NCBI GenBank assembly: GCA_011390365.1
Contig: JAABSM010000002.1
Span: 1-64,000, forward strand
Source: Gammaproteobacteria bacterium
GTDB lineage: Bacteria > Pseudomonadota > Gammaproteobacteria > Chromatiales > Chromatiaceae
Direction of reading: 5' to 3'
Length of the DNA stretch: 64,000 nucleotides
Part shown: positions 52,901 to 61,838 of the stretch, one piece after another
Layout: each line of letters begins with the position of its first letter
How positions within the stretch are numbered: the first letter of the stretch is position 1
Notes under the pieces: model-generated
The model's database searches: none
Told to the model about the DNA's origin: nothing
Seen by the model: the letters and a program-made list of their open reading frames with translations, nothing else
Translations under genes and position numbers: made by a program

Positions 52901-55900
52901 TCGGCGGCGACCGACGAAGAGGCGGATGCGAGTGCGGTGCAGGAAGTGTCCACCACGGAAGAGGGAATGGAGAGCGATCTCGATCTCGGCGCATTGCCGG
53001 AAACCGACTGGGATGACGTGCCCACGGAGCCGATCGAGCCCACCGAACCCATTGAAGATATCGATGAGGGCGACGACTTCTCAAGCCTGGAAGAGGGCGA
53101 CGAAGGCGAGATCGAGCTGAAAGGCCTGTGGGAAGAGGGCGACGAGCCGAGCGCCGATTCCGATACGGCGCTGGAAGGTCTGGGGGATTTCGGCGACCTG
53201 GAAGGCCTGGGCGAAGACGACGAGCTGGCGACCCTCGATGACGGTGAGATCGAGCTTGAAGGCCTGTCGGAAGAGGGCGACGAGCCGAGCGCCGATTCCG
53301 ATACGGCGCTGGAAGGTCTGGGGGATTTCGGCGACCTGGAAGGCCTGGGCGAAGACGACGAGCTGGCGATCGGCGATGAGGGCGAGATCGAGCTTGAGGG
53401 GCTTTCCGAAGAAGGGGCGGTCTCCGACGATGACATCAATTTTTTCGCGGGCCTTGAGGATGACCTGACCCAGGGACAGGAAGGGGCATCGGAAGAAGGC
53501 TCGCGGCAAGACGCTGAAAAAAAAAATGAGCAGGAAGGCGATGAAATAGGGGACTTTGGGGAGACTTCATCGTTCGGTGATTTCGCCGATTTGATGCTTG
53601 ACGAAACCGTCGCCACCACACAGCGCTTCGACGACGAAGTGGCGGATGATGACTTGCAAGCCGAGCACGGTGGGGTCGAGGTGGAGGAAGGAGGGGAGGT
53701 TTCCGGGCCTCCGGATGCCGGCGAGGAGCCGCGCACCGTCGAAGATGCCACGTTGGATGAACTGGATGATGACTTCTTCGACGGTGAGCAGGCCATGTTT
53801 GCTGGTGATGACCCCGATCAAGAGCTGACCGATGATGACGTGAAAGGCGATGCGCCTTCCATCTCCGAGCAGGGCGAAGGATTGAATGGCCCGCGGGAGG
53901 CCGATGATTGGGAGTCGATCGCTTCGGGGTTCGGCCATCTTGAAGACGATTTCGAGCAGGAATTGACCGGCCTGATCTCTACCCAGTTCAATGAATTCGA
54001 TGACGAGCTGGGTTCTGAAGAAGAGGAGGAAGCCGCTTCCGCTCCTGTCGCCATTGATGATGGGGGCGAGTCGATGGAAGCGGACGTCGCCGAAGCGCCG
54101 ATCCAGATCGACGACACCCTGTTGGAGATCTTTTCCGGAGAGAGCCGCACCCACCTCGCCACCCTTCGGGAGTTCCTCGACCGCTGCGAGGCGAGCGATG
54201 CCGATATCGTGCCCGATGAGTCGGTTACTCGCGCCCTGCACACCCTCCGCGGCAGCGCCCATATGGCGGAGGTCACGCCGATCTCGGCGGTGGGAGGGGC
54301 GCTTGAGGGATACGCCAAGACGTTGCTCAATCATGGAATTCCCGTCGATCAGCGCTTCTGCGACCTCCTCGCGAACGGAGTGGTGGCGATCGAGCAGGTG
54401 CTGGGGGCCATCAACCGCCCGGGGGCCGAACTTCCGGAATGGCGGGCGTTGGCGGATGAGGCGAACGAATTGCGGCAGGCCGTCCTTGCCGAGGATCGTG
54501 AGGCGGGTACCAAGGAGTCCGCAGCGAAAGAGACGCCGGATCAGCAACCGCAAGAGACGGGGAGTCAGGCCCGGAGCGAGCCGCCGACGGGAGTTCCGGA
54601 AGGGGGGCCGGACGGGACTGAGGGCGCTTCTCCAGACAACCCATTCCCCAGTGCCGACGAGCCGCCGGTGCGGGTGTCGGCGGATGAGGAGCTCATCGAG
54701 ATCTTCATAGAAGAGGCGGAAGAGCTGCTGGACAGCCTCGATAACACGCTGACGGGATGGTCCACCGAGGGTGAGGACCGTGAGTCCATGTCGGAATTGC
54801 AGCGTACCCTGCATACCCTCAAGGGTAGCTCACGCCTCGCGGGCATCAGCGCCATTGGTGACTTGAGTCACTCTTTCGAATCATTGCTGATCGGCATTCG
54901 TCAGGAGAAGCTTGCGCATACCAGCGAAATCCATGAGCTGTGTCTGAAGGTGGCGGATCGTCTGGTGCGACAGGTGGAGGAGGTGAGAGACTCCCGACGG
55001 GTCACGCCCGCCACCGTACTGGTGGCGGTGCTGGATGGGCTGATCGATGGCTCCGTGGGGACCGATCGGCTGGATGACTTCCTGGTCGAAAGCGAGGACT
55101 CGGCGAGAGAAGAGACGCCGCTGGCGACCGCGGCCCCGGTCAAGGCTGCCGATGAGGAGGCGGTCGCGGAGGAGGTGGTTGCGGTCGATGCGGATCCGGA
55201 ACTGGCCGAGATCTTCCTGGAAGAGGCGCGAGACCTGCTCGACTCCCTGGATCAGACGGTCCACGAATGGGGGGGAAGTATCGAAAACCTGGAGCCCATC
55301 GCGGAACTCCAGCGGGTCCTTCACACCCTCAAGGGCAGCTCCCGCCTGGCGGGCATAGCCCCGATCGGCGACTTGAGTCACGCCTTCGAATCCCTGCTGG
55401 TGGCGCTGAAGCAGGAGAACATCGCGATGAAACCGGAGTTCTTCAGGCTCGCGCAAAGCGCTACCGACCGCCTGGCCGAGCAGATCGGAGAGGTCAAGGA
55501 GAACGGCAAGGTCGCTACCTCCAACTGGCTGGTCAGGTTGCTGGAGGCGGCGCAGCGCGGAGAATACATCGAGCTGGAAGAGACCGGCATTCATGACACC
55601 ACCCGGATCGCCCAGTCCGCGGCGCAGAAGGTGCGGGATGAGCAGAAGAAAAAGCAGGAACAGGAGCAGCAGCCCGGCCAGGACGGCGGGGCGCAGAAAA
55701 AGGGCGGGCGCGAACAGGTCCGGGTGAGACCGGAACTGCTGGATCGACTGGTCAACTACGCCGGTGAGATCAGTATCTACCGCGCGCGCCTTGAGGAGCA
55801 GAACAGCACCCTTGGCTTCAACCTTCAGGAAATGATCCAGACGGTCGGGCGCCTGCGCGCCCAGCTGCGCAATATGGAGATCGAGACCGAGGCCCAGATC

Positions 55901-57565
55901 CTCTCCCGCTACGAAAAGGAGTTGGAAGAGAGCGGCATGGAGCAGGACAAAAACTTCGATCCGCTGGAGATGGACCAGTTTTCCAACATGCAGCAGCTCT
56001 CTCGCGCGCTGGTGGAGACGGTTAGCGACCTGACCAGCATCAACGACGCGCTGGATGGGTTGCAGCGGGACACGGATACCCTGTTGCTACAGCAATCCCG
56101 GGTCTCGGTGGACCTCCAGGACGGGCTGATGCGCACGCGCATGGTGCCCTTCTCCCAGACCATTCCGCGCTTGCGACGTCTGATTCGCCAGACCTGCTCG
56201 TCTCAGCGGAAACGGGCGGAGCTCGCGGTGGTCGGCGGTGAAGCGGAAATCGACCGCAACATCCTCGATCGCGTCATCGGTCCCATTGAGCACCTGCTTA
56301 GAAACTCCGTCTCCCACGGCATTGAGACCCCGGACGAAAGGGTCGGCAAGGGCAAGAGTGATGTGGGCAGGATTACCTTCACCCTATCGCGCGAGGGCAA
56401 CGATGTCGTCATCATGATCTCCGACGATGGCGCGGGGCTCAATCTGGACAGGATTCGCGCCAAGGCGATCGACCGCGGACTGCTCGCGGAGGGGGCCAAG
56501 GTCTCCGACGAGGATCTGATGCAGTTCATCCTGGAGCATGGATTCTCCACCGCCTCGAAGGTCGATCAGGTCGCGGGGCGAGGCGTCGGCATGGACGTGG
56601 TGGTTAGCGAGATCAAGCAGATGGGCGGCTCGCTGAAGATTCGTTCGGAATGGGGCAAGGGCGCGGATTTCATTCTCATCCTGCCGCTCACCCTGGCAGT
56701 AACCGACTCCCTGCTGATGAAGCTGGGCGAGGATGTCTATGCGGTTCCCCATACCGGCATGGAAGGTGTGGTGCGGATCTCCCGGGAAGATCTGGTGGCC
56801 TGCTACGAAGGCCGCAAGGAGGGGTTCGAGTATGCGGGCAATACCTACCTGCTGCGATACCTGGGCGGATTGCTGGGCACAGCCGCCATGCAACTTCCGG
56901 AACAGCAGCGCTGGTTTCCGGTGCTGCTGGTGAAAGCCGGTGAACACCGGGTCGGGCTCCAGGTGGATGAGCTGCTGGGTAACCGTGAGGTGGTGGTGAA
57001 ACCCCTCGGCCAGCAGCTCAACGGGTTGCGTTGGCTATCCGGCGGCACCATCCTTGCCGATGGCCAGGTGGCGCTGATCCTGGATGCCCCGGCGGTGGTG
57101 CGCATGGATGCGGCGAAGACCGTGGTGACCACGGAGGAGGCGGCCCCCGCGCAGCCGGTGGAAGAGAAGAAGCCGGCGCGCCAGAAGCTGCTGGTGATGG
57201 TGGTGGATGACTCCATTACCGTTCGCAAGGTAACGACCCGTTTCCTCACCCGTCATAACATGGAGGTGGTTACCGCCAAGGATGGTGTCGACGCGGTCGC
57301 CCAATTGCAGGAGATCCGCCCCGATATCATGCTGCTGGATATCGAGATGCCGCGCATGGACGGTTACGAGCTGGCCCGTCATATCAAGCACTCGCATGAG
57401 CTCAAGGATATCCCGTTGATCATGATCACCTCCCGCACCGGCGAGAAACACCGTAACGTGGCCAAGGAGCTGGGCGTCGAGCGTTATCTCGGCAAGCCCT
57501 ACCAGGAGACGGAGCTGCTGGAGACCATTCAGGAGCTGACCGCCGATGTGGAGGTTCAGGCGTGA
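49967..57565 (+). CDS. chpA: ChpA-type hybrid chemotaxis histidine kinase
   Basis: 2,532 residues. Domains: N-terminal helical FimL/PilL-like region (1-600); five phosphotransfer domains with phospho-His at 672, 871, 1425, 1616 and 1786 (FHTLKGSGR, LHTLRGSAH or LHTLKGSSR contexts); acidic spacer (about 1020-1380) with 46-residue tandem repeats; dimerisation helices (about 1915-2075); HATPase with N-box HLLRNSVSHGIETPD (His2109), DDGAGLNL (Asp2153) and GRGVGMDVV; CheW domain (about 2230-2380); C-terminal receiver with acceptor Asp2458 in LLDIEMPRMDGYE. It feeds phosphate to PilG and PilH. An A9 run at 53518-53526 lies in the spacer. pilJ ends 50 bp upstream; the next CheW gene overlaps its stop. 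Confidence 0.95.
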   Translation: MTEAHDYSALKWLDRELGDTIGQARNALQEFVEGAGSKSLMEECASHVHQVHGILQMVQVHGAMLLAREIEESARRLTEGDIEGDEEEFAETLMMGLIRLPDYLEQVQTDNLDNPLLLMDTLNELRDWRKAKPLEQFQLFAPAFKGKLLADTGEGKPNPQLPGLAKAVRPRMQRGLLAWIKGTDVADGLDNLQKVMQVLERSAGTDQVRRVFHIVRAALVLPLKDAEGSGASVKKLFARVDQFIRRIVEGGEQGIVQDFPLELGQRLLYEVGSATVEDDLLKEVRDHYGLAWIARCKLAAGLGRGMRSANREMLSSFKEALGEDLTGIKDKLDLFIRTGSSDPQQLAFLEAPLRTVAGTLGMVGQDNLRQRLLKQAELLKSTAGQGEMPGESELMSMAGDILFVETSLENLSSTSAEKRAGEEVTGAEGAGALEMPSGEYEKLVGTVIQQAAIDMHKCKDAILAYLKTPEEISLLSQVPVRFSTISGAFEILKLGEASALVKKLAGFVSEQIIRRRVELDKDRMNLFADSVTSIEYFMESMAEGRGAQRDILTFADQSLNNLIEVVGDEDRSAEYVQDRPPEPEVTLEMGDLETLTMTADGVQAADLAASSGEGADAGAEEEKILDEVDPEILEIFIEEAREELSVIREFFPRWKNDRNDRDALITFRRSFHTLKGSGRLVGAATIGELAWSIENLLNRIIDQTVPVTNDALAVIDEAVGALPALVECLEKGREPKFNVQLMIDKALALADPEKRDNHEEDHTSDEVPEIPPDEQQEDSAAQSKRPGKGEPARDDGGTAASDASKGGAASTVEAETAKAGATVLEDVDPEILDIFIEEAKEELETIGKYYPVWRENHSDKDSLTVFRRSFHTLKGSGRMVGAMTIGELAWSVENLLNRIIEEAVKVTPPVLEMIDETIAHLPHLIDCQEHAKAPTINVQPLIDRGTLLAKPGGAEQVEKEGTPLKALIAGASAAGGQASAATDEEADASAVQEVSTTEEGMESDLDLGALPETDWDDVPTEPIEPTEPIEDIDEGDDFSSLEEGDEGEIELKGLWEEGDEPSADSDTALEGLGDFGDLEGLGEDDELATLDDGEIELEGLSEEGDEPSADSDTALEGLGDFGDLEGLGEDDELAIGDEGEIELEGLSEEGAVSDDDINFFAGLEDDLTQGQEGASEEGSRQDAEKKNEQEGDEIGDFGETSSFGDFADLMLDETVATTQRFDDEVADDDLQAEHGGVEVEEGGEVSGPPDAGEEPRTVEDATLDELDDDFFDGEQAMFAGDDPDQELTDDDVKGDAPSISEQGEGLNGPREADDWESIASGFGHLEDDFEQELTGLISTQFNEFDDELGSEEEEEAASAPVAIDDGGESMEADVAEAPIQIDDTLLEIFSGESRTHLATLREFLDRCEASDADIVPDESVTRALHTLRGSAHMAEVTPISAVGGALEGYAKTLLNHGIPVDQRFCDLLANGVVAIEQVLGAINRPGAELPEWRALADEANELRQAVLAEDREAGTKESAAKETPDQQPQETGSQARSEPPTGVPEGGPDGTEGASPDNPFPSADEPPVRVSADEELIEIFIEEAEELLDSLDNTLTGWSTEGEDRESMSELQRTLHTLKGSSRLAGISAIGDLSHSFESLLIGIRQEKLAHTSEIHELCLKVADRLVRQVEEVRDSRRVTPATVLVAVLDGLIDGSVGTDRLDDFLVESEDSAREETPLATAAPVKAADEEAVAEEVVAVDADPELAEIFLEEARDLLDSLDQTVHEWGGSIENLEPIAELQRVLHTLKGSSRLAGIAPIGDLSHAFESLLVALKQENIAMKPEFFRLAQSATDRLAEQIGEVKENGKVATSNWLVRLLEAAQRGEYIELEETGIHDTTRIAQSAAQKVRDEQKKKQEQEQQPGQDGGAQKKGGREQVRVRPELLDRLVNYAGEISIYRARLEEQNSTLGFNLQEMIQTVGRLRAQLRNMEIETEAQILSRYEKELEESGMEQDKNFDPLEMDQFSNMQQLSRALVETVSDLTSINDALDGLQRDTDTLLLQQSRVSVDLQDGLMRTRMVPFSQTIPRLRRLIRQTCSSQRKRAELAVVGGEAEIDRNILDRVIGPIEHLLRNSVSHGIETPDERVGKGKSDVGRITFTLSREGNDVVIMISDDGAGLNLDRIRAKAIDRGLLAEGAKVSDEDLMQFILEHGFSTASKVDQVAGRGVGMDVVVSEIKQMGGSLKIRSEWGKGADFILILPLTLAVTDSLLMKLGEDVYAVPHTGMEGVVRISREDLVACYEGRKEGFEYAGNTYLLRYLGGLLGTAAMQLPEQQRWFPVLLVKAGEHRVGLQVDELLGNREVVVKPLGQQLNGLRWLSGGTILADGQVALILDAPAVVRMDAAKTVVTTEEAAPAQPVEEKKPARQKLLVMVVDDSITVRKVTTRFLTRHNMEVVTAKDGVDAVAQLQEIRPDIMLLDIEMPRMDGYELARHIKHSHELKDIPLIMITSRTGEKHRNVAKELGVERYLGKPYQETELLETIQELTADVEVQA
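53108..53383 (+). repeat. 138-bp tandem repeat inside chpA
   Basis: Two full units of 138 bp (starts 53108 and 53246) and a partial third from 53384, nearly identical over most of their length, encode a 46-residue acidic module (EIELEGLSEEGDEPSADSD, then ALEGLGDFGDLEGLGEDDE). Repeats are in frame, so copy changes only lengthen or shorten the spacer. Confidence 0.9.
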
Positions 57566-58044
57566 GCGGTAATCGACCCGATGTACAGCATATTGTCGTA
57601 CGCAGCGTATTGATGCCGTTGCAGGGGATGACCTTGATGCTGCCTAACGCCGCGGTCTCCGAGGTCGTCGCCTACGACGAGAACTCGGAGAAGGTTCCCG
57701 GCGCCGACAACAGCTGGCTTCTGGGTACCCAGATCTGGCGTCAGCAGATCATCCCCCTCATTGCCTTCGAACGGATGCTCGGCAAGCGCTTCAGCGGCGA
57801 GGGTAAACGTTTGATGGTGGCGGTGTGCAATACCCTCAACGGTAACCCCAAGCGCCCCTATCTGGGGATTGTCCTCAGTGATATCCCGCATCTGATTCGA
57901 GCCCACCACAGTATGATAGAACCCGTGCGGGAGAGTGGCGAGTCGGACAAGCGCATCCTGGGGCGGATGCGCCTCAATGGCGAGGAGGTCATACTGCCGG
58001 ATCTTGACGCCATCGAAGAGATGGTGAATCAGGAGTTGCCCTGA
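57562..58044 (+). CDS. CheW-domain protein (ChpC-like)
   Basis: 160 residues. GTG 57562 overlaps the chpA stop (GTGA), so translation is coupled. The CheW fold is visible: LMPLQGMTLMLPNAAVSEVV, SWLLGTQIWRQQIIPLIAFERM, YLGIVLSDIPHLIR. The position matches ChpC of Pseudomonas, a second adaptor that links additional inputs to ChpA. The downstream chpB methylesterase is absent; rsmE on the other strand follows. Confidence 0.9.
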   Translation: MSGNRPDVQHIVVRSVLMPLQGMTLMLPNAAVSEVVAYDENSEKVPGADNSWLLGTQIWRQQIIPLIAFERMLGKRFSGEGKRLMVAVCNTLNGNPKRPYLGIVLSDIPHLIRAHHSMIEPVRESGESDKRILGRMRLNGEEVILPDLDAIEEMVNQELP

Positions 58045-58067
58045 TCTGACCGCTCATACCCCCTCCG

Positions 58068-58092
58068 AAAAACGCCCTTCCATCATGGGCGT
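58068..58092 (-). terminator. Probable terminator for rsmE
   Basis: acgccc (58072-58077) pairs with gggcgt (58087-58092); on the minus strand the hairpin is followed by T5. It lies about 95 bases beyond the rsmE stop. The surrounding 58045-58186 also carries a gagaggggcggggtgaggg fragment of a dispersed repeat. Confidence 0.4.
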
Positions 58093-58186
58093 GTGATGAC
58101 ACGGCCATCCACCGGGAGAGGGGCGGGGTGAGGGCTGAGAACGGGCGGAGTATCAACGGTTACGGCCTGATTCATCTTGCTGAGAT

Positions 58187-58918
58187 CTACCCCATGTCTC
58201 CCCACAGGGTCTGAAGTGCCGCGATTACCGCCAGCGGGGCGGTCTCGGTGCGCAGCACCCGGCCGCCAAGCCGCACCGCCGTGAACCCCGCCGCCAGCGC
58301 ATCCTGTTTCTCGCCATCACCGAGCCCCCCTTCCGGCCCGGTCAACAGGATAATCCGATTACAGGGCGCAAGCGCCTTGAGGCCCATCGTCGCGAGGGGG
58401 TCCGGCAGCAGTTTGAGGCGATCCTCCCAGGCCGTCCCGCTCCAGTCGGCGAGCGCGCGCGGAGGCTTCACCGCGGGAACCATGGCGCGACCGCACTGTT
58501 CGCAGGCGGAGATGGCAACCCCTTGCCAATGCTCCCGTTTGCGCGCCATGGAATCCGGGTTCAGGCGCACGACGCTGCGCTCGCAGAAGAGGGGGGTTAT
58601 GCGGGTAACGCCGAGTTCGATCGCCTTCTGAATCGCCTGGTCCATGCGCGAACCCTTGGAGATCCCCAGCCCGAGATGGATCTCCAGCGGTCCTTCGGCG
58701 TGGTTCTCCCGCTCCTCTTCCACCCTGACCCAAGCCGTGCGGCGGGCGAGGCGAACAATCTGGCAGCGATAGTCCCGGCCATCGCCGTTGAACAGTATCA
58801 GCGGGGCCTGCTCTTTCAGGCGCAACACCCGAATGGCATGGGTGAAGGCGTCATCCGCAAGCGTCAACTCCCGTCCCTGAGCGAGGGGACCGGCGTGGTA
58901 GAGGCGTGGCAAGCGCAC
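58187..58918 (-). CDS. rsmE: 16S rRNA m3U1498 methyltransferase RsmE
   Basis: 243 residues from GTG 58918. SPOUT-fold enzyme methylating U1498. The N-terminal PUA-like domain (HAIRVLRLKEQAPLILFNGDGRDY) and C-terminal knot (LGLGISKGSRMDQAIQKAIELGV, ITPLFCERSVV, LLTGPEGGLGDGE, LGGRVLRTETAPLAVIAALQ) are complete. It is downstream of the pentapeptide gene on the same strand, 108 bp apart. Confidence 0.96.
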   Translation of the reverse strand: MRLPRLYHAGPLAQGRELTLADDAFTHAIRVLRLKEQAPLILFNGDGRDYRCQIVRLARRTAWVRVEEERENHAEGPLEIHLGLGISKGSRMDQAIQKAIELGVTRITPLFCERSVVRLNPDSMARKREHWQGVAISACEQCGRAMVPAVKPPRALADWSGTAWEDRLKLLPDPLATMGLKALAPCNRIILLTGPEGGLGDGEKQDALAAGFTAVRLGGRVLRTETAPLAVIAALQTLWGDMG

Positions 58919-59026
58919 GGGGTTCCCCGCTACTACAGCTGCGCCAAAGGAACGGAAACATCGGAGGTCGAGCCTGCGGGCGGATTGCGCCTGCGGGGGT
59001 GTTTCCGATATTTGCGCGCGGTCGTA

Positions 59027-59845
59027 CTACTTGCAGGGTCCGATGGAGCCATCGTGCATCCTGGCGTTGCAGAAATTGGTGTGCAGTTTGAGGACGCTGC
59101 TGACGGAAGCGTCGCTGAGGTCGGCGTTGGTCAGATCCGCGCCGCGCAGGTCCGCGCCATTGATGATCGCCCCGGTTAGGTTGGCGCCGCGCAGGTTGGT
59201 GTTGCGCAGGTTGGTGTAGCTGATGTTGGCGTGGCTCAAGTTGGCCCCTTCCAGGTTGGCATTGGAGAGGTTGGTCATCATCAGGCTCGCCTCCCGCAGA
59301 TCGGCCCCTACCAGCTTGGCCCCCGACAGATCGGCGCTGCGCAGATCCGCTTCGGTCAGCTTGGCGTTGGTCATGTCGCTGCTGCGCATATTGGCGAAAC
59401 TGGCGAAGACCTTGGGGAGCTGGGCGTTGGTCAGGTTGGCGGTGGTGAGGCGGGCATAACTCAGTTCCGCGGCCTCGAGGTTGGAGTTGGTCAGGTTGCA
59501 GGCATGCATGGAAGCGCCCCGAAGGGTGGCGGCGTAGAGATTGGCCTCGGCGATATTGGTCTTGTCCAGGTTGGCGTCGGTCAGGTCGGCGCGGGCGAAA
59601 TCGACGAAGATCAGTACCGCGCTCTCGAAGTCGGCGCCATTGAGGCGGGCGCGTTTGAAGTCGGAGTCGAACAGATAGGCCCCGCTGAAATCGGCGCTGT
59701 AGAGGTTCCGTCCCTCAAAGCTCTGATAGCGCAGGTTGCACATCGGGCATTCATAGCGCTCCTCCTCCGCTTGGGTCGCATGGAACGGGGCGACAAGGAG
59801 AAGCAGATATGCCGCAAGCGAAAGATGACGAAGATCCGGATTCAT
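59027..59845 (-). CDS. Exported pentapeptide-repeat protein
   Basis: 272 residues from ATG 59845 with signal peptide (LSLAAYLLLLVAPFHATQA); the longer frame to 59935 is not used. After a CPMCNLRYQSF segment comes an almost unbroken right-handed beta-helix of A(D/N)LXX units (DLTDANLDKTN, NLSNANLEGANLSHANISYT) to about residue 255, ending with two Cys (NFCNARMHDGSIGPC). Most such proteins are cytoplasmic; the signal peptide and Cys pairs make this a periplasmic form. Function unknown. It is directly downstream (26 bp) of the TPR-secretin gene, so likely functions with it. Confidence 0.88.
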   Translation of the reverse strand: MNPDLRHLSLAAYLLLLVAPFHATQAEEERYECPMCNLRYQSFEGRNLYSADFSGAYLFDSDFKRARLNGADFESAVLIFVDFARADLTDANLDKTNIAEANLYAATLRGASMHACNLTNSNLEAAELSYARLTTANLTNAQLPKVFASFANMRSSDMTNAKLTEADLRSADLSGAKLVGADLREASLMMTNLSNANLEGANLSHANISYTNLRNTNLRGANLTGAIINGADLRGADLTNADLSDASVSSVLKLHTNFCNARMHDGSIGPCK

Positions 59846-59871
59846 TTTCAGTGGCTCGGTTGCTCTGGCTC

Positions 59872-61752
59872 TCAGAAGTAGATGAAATCGAGGATGGAAT
59901 TCAAGCGGTTGCGCAGATGTCCCTGGCTCTCCCAACGCTCCAGGGTAACATCACCGGTGCGGAATTCCCGGTACAGGACATTGGATTGCAGGTGATGGAA
60001 GACCGAAGCCCAGTTGGGGTAGGGTTTGAACCAGTCCGAGAAGCGCGCCTGGAGTTCACTGAGGACCTGGGAACGGCGCTCCGGCGGCAGGCTGGCGGTA
60101 TCCTGGTAGACATAGGCCGGTTTGCGCGGCGTTAGCAGGATCAACACCGACTTCTGGAAATCGAGGGTACTCTTTTCGGCGAAAAGATACTGCACGATGG
60201 GGATATCTTGCAGGCCGGGGACGCCGTCGCGGATGTTTTCCGTCTCCTTCTCGCTCAGGCCGCTCAGGATCAGGGTCTCACCAAAGCGCATCTGGACGTT
60301 GGCCTCCACGTCCGTCTTGGAGGTCTCGATGCGATACTGAAAGTCCACGTCGTCACTCGGGGTGCGCAGGAAGGTCCGGGACGCGGTGACGAAGATCTGT
60401 ACCCGCTCGTCGTCGACCACCTTGGGGGTCACCTCCAGGGTCACGCCGATATCGTCCTGAATCGATAGCGAGCTCTTGCTGTCGCCGTCGCCGACCGCGG
60501 CGGCGCGGATGTTGATGCCGGAGAAGAAGCGGGACTTCAGTCCGTCCTGGGCCACCAGGGTCGGTCGCGCCAGCACCTCGTTACGCTCATTGGTGGAGTT
60601 GGCGATGTTCAACGAGTAGGTCAACGCGGGAAGGTTGATGGCGCGGGTGATGGTGGTGCCTACCGCGTCATCATCGACGCTGTAGGTGCGTTGCCAGCCA
60701 GGTTGCAGGGTATCCTTGTCACTGCTGTTTCTGGCGCCGAATTGAACGGAGAGGCCGTTCAGCAGGTTGACGCCCTTGCGGGTGCGGGTTTTCTCTTCAC
60801 TGCGGACTATGACCACATCGACGATCACCATGTCGGACGCTTCCCCGGTCGCCGAATCGTCGCTTGCCTTGGTATCGGCACGGGCGGCGACATCATCCTT
60901 GTCGTCGTCCTTTTTCTTGGCTTCCTTGTTGTTGGCAACCTGGATCAGGCGGCCAGGGCTGGCGGAGTCGGCACGGGCGGACTGGTTGGCCTGGTGATAT
61001 CCGTCCCAATCGCGCAGGCGACGGTATAGCGCGGCGATACTCTCCCGATCCTGCTCCAGGTCGCTGTAACGGTTGTAATACTGGATCGCGTCGCCCTCCC
61101 TGCCGAGGGCCGCGGCGACCATCGCCCCCGCGCGCAAGGTGCGCGGGGAATCGGGTTCAAGGCGCTCCAGCTGCCCCAGGGTCGCGGCGGCGGTGGCCGG
61201 GTCATGGTTGTAGTAGGAGGCGCAAACCATGTTGTAGAGAAGTTCGGGGCTGTCGGAACGGTAGAGCAGGGATTCGGCGAAACGCTCCTGGGCCGAGGCG
61301 AACTGCTTTCGATCCATGTACAGCAGGCCGAGCTGGTAGTGGGCGATCCAGTTGGAGGGGTCGAACTGAATCGCAAGCTTGTAGCCCTCCTCGGCGAGAT
61401 CGAGCTTCGAGCTGTCGTCTCGTACGCCCTGGATGTGATAGGTCAGGCCATTGAGCAGCTGAATGTTGGCGTCCGAGGGGCTCAGCTTCAGGGCGCGGTT
61501 GAAGAACAGGGAAGCGCTGTCCAGATCACCCTCGCCAAGCCGCTTGATGCCCTCCGCCGCAACCCGGCGCGGCAGGTTGGAGATCTTGTCCTTCGGGATC
61601 TCCTGTTCGAGGCCTTGCAGGGTATCGTAGCGGGTGAGCATTTGCTCCTGCTCGATCTGGCCCATGGACGGCGCGTTTTCGGAGAGATTGGAGCATCCTC
61701 CAATGACGCCGGCGGCGATCGCGCTCAGGGCGACACGCCGAATCGCCGACAT
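59872..61752 (-). CDS. TPR-secretin lipoprotein (type II/III secretion-like)
   Basis: 626 residues. Lipobox VIGGC close to the N-terminus of the ATG 61752 form; ATG 61797 is an alternative start, neither with a good ribosome site. TPR helices (about 60-260: DSASLFFNRALKLSPSDANI, YKLAIQFDPSNWIAHYQLGLLY) are followed by a charged linker and a secretin domain (about 300-560) with VIVDVVIVRSEEKTR, GVTLEVTPKVVDDERVQIFV, FGETLILSGLSEKE and GVPGLQDIPIVQYLF...ILLTPRKP. It would form or assist an outer-membrane ring. No other secretion or pilus genes are adjacent. Such TPR-secretin proteins are uncharacterised. Confidence 0.88.
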   Translation of the reverse strand: MSAIRRVALSAIAAGVIGGCSNLSENAPSMGQIEQEQMLTRYDTLQGLEQEIPKDKISNLPRRVAAEGIKRLGEGDLDSASLFFNRALKLSPSDANIQLLNGLTYHIQGVRDDSSKLDLAEEGYKLAIQFDPSNWIAHYQLGLLYMDRKQFASAQERFAESLLYRSDSPELLYNMVCASYYNHDPATAAATLGQLERLEPDSPRTLRAGAMVAAALGREGDAIQYYNRYSDLEQDRESIAALYRRLRDWDGYHQANQSARADSASPGRLIQVANNKEAKKKDDDKDDVAARADTKASDDSATGEASDMVIVDVVIVRSEEKTRTRKGVNLLNGLSVQFGARNSSDKDTLQPGWQRTYSVDDDAVGTTITRAINLPALTYSLNIANSTNERNEVLARPTLVAQDGLKSRFFSGINIRAAAVGDGDSKSSLSIQDDIGVTLEVTPKVVDDERVQIFVTASRTFLRTPSDDVDFQYRIETSKTDVEANVQMRFGETLILSGLSEKETENIRDGVPGLQDIPIVQYLFAEKSTLDFQKSVLILLTPRKPAYVYQDTASLPPERRSQVLSELQARFSDWFKPYPNWASVFHHLQSNVLYREFRTGDVTLERWESQGHLRNRLNSILDFIYF

Positions 61753-61838
61753 GGGTCGGTGACGGCGCGGGGGATTGATGGTGAATCTTGTGGGCATGCT
61801 CGGTTAACTGGTGTTCACGGTAAGACGACGAAATGGGA

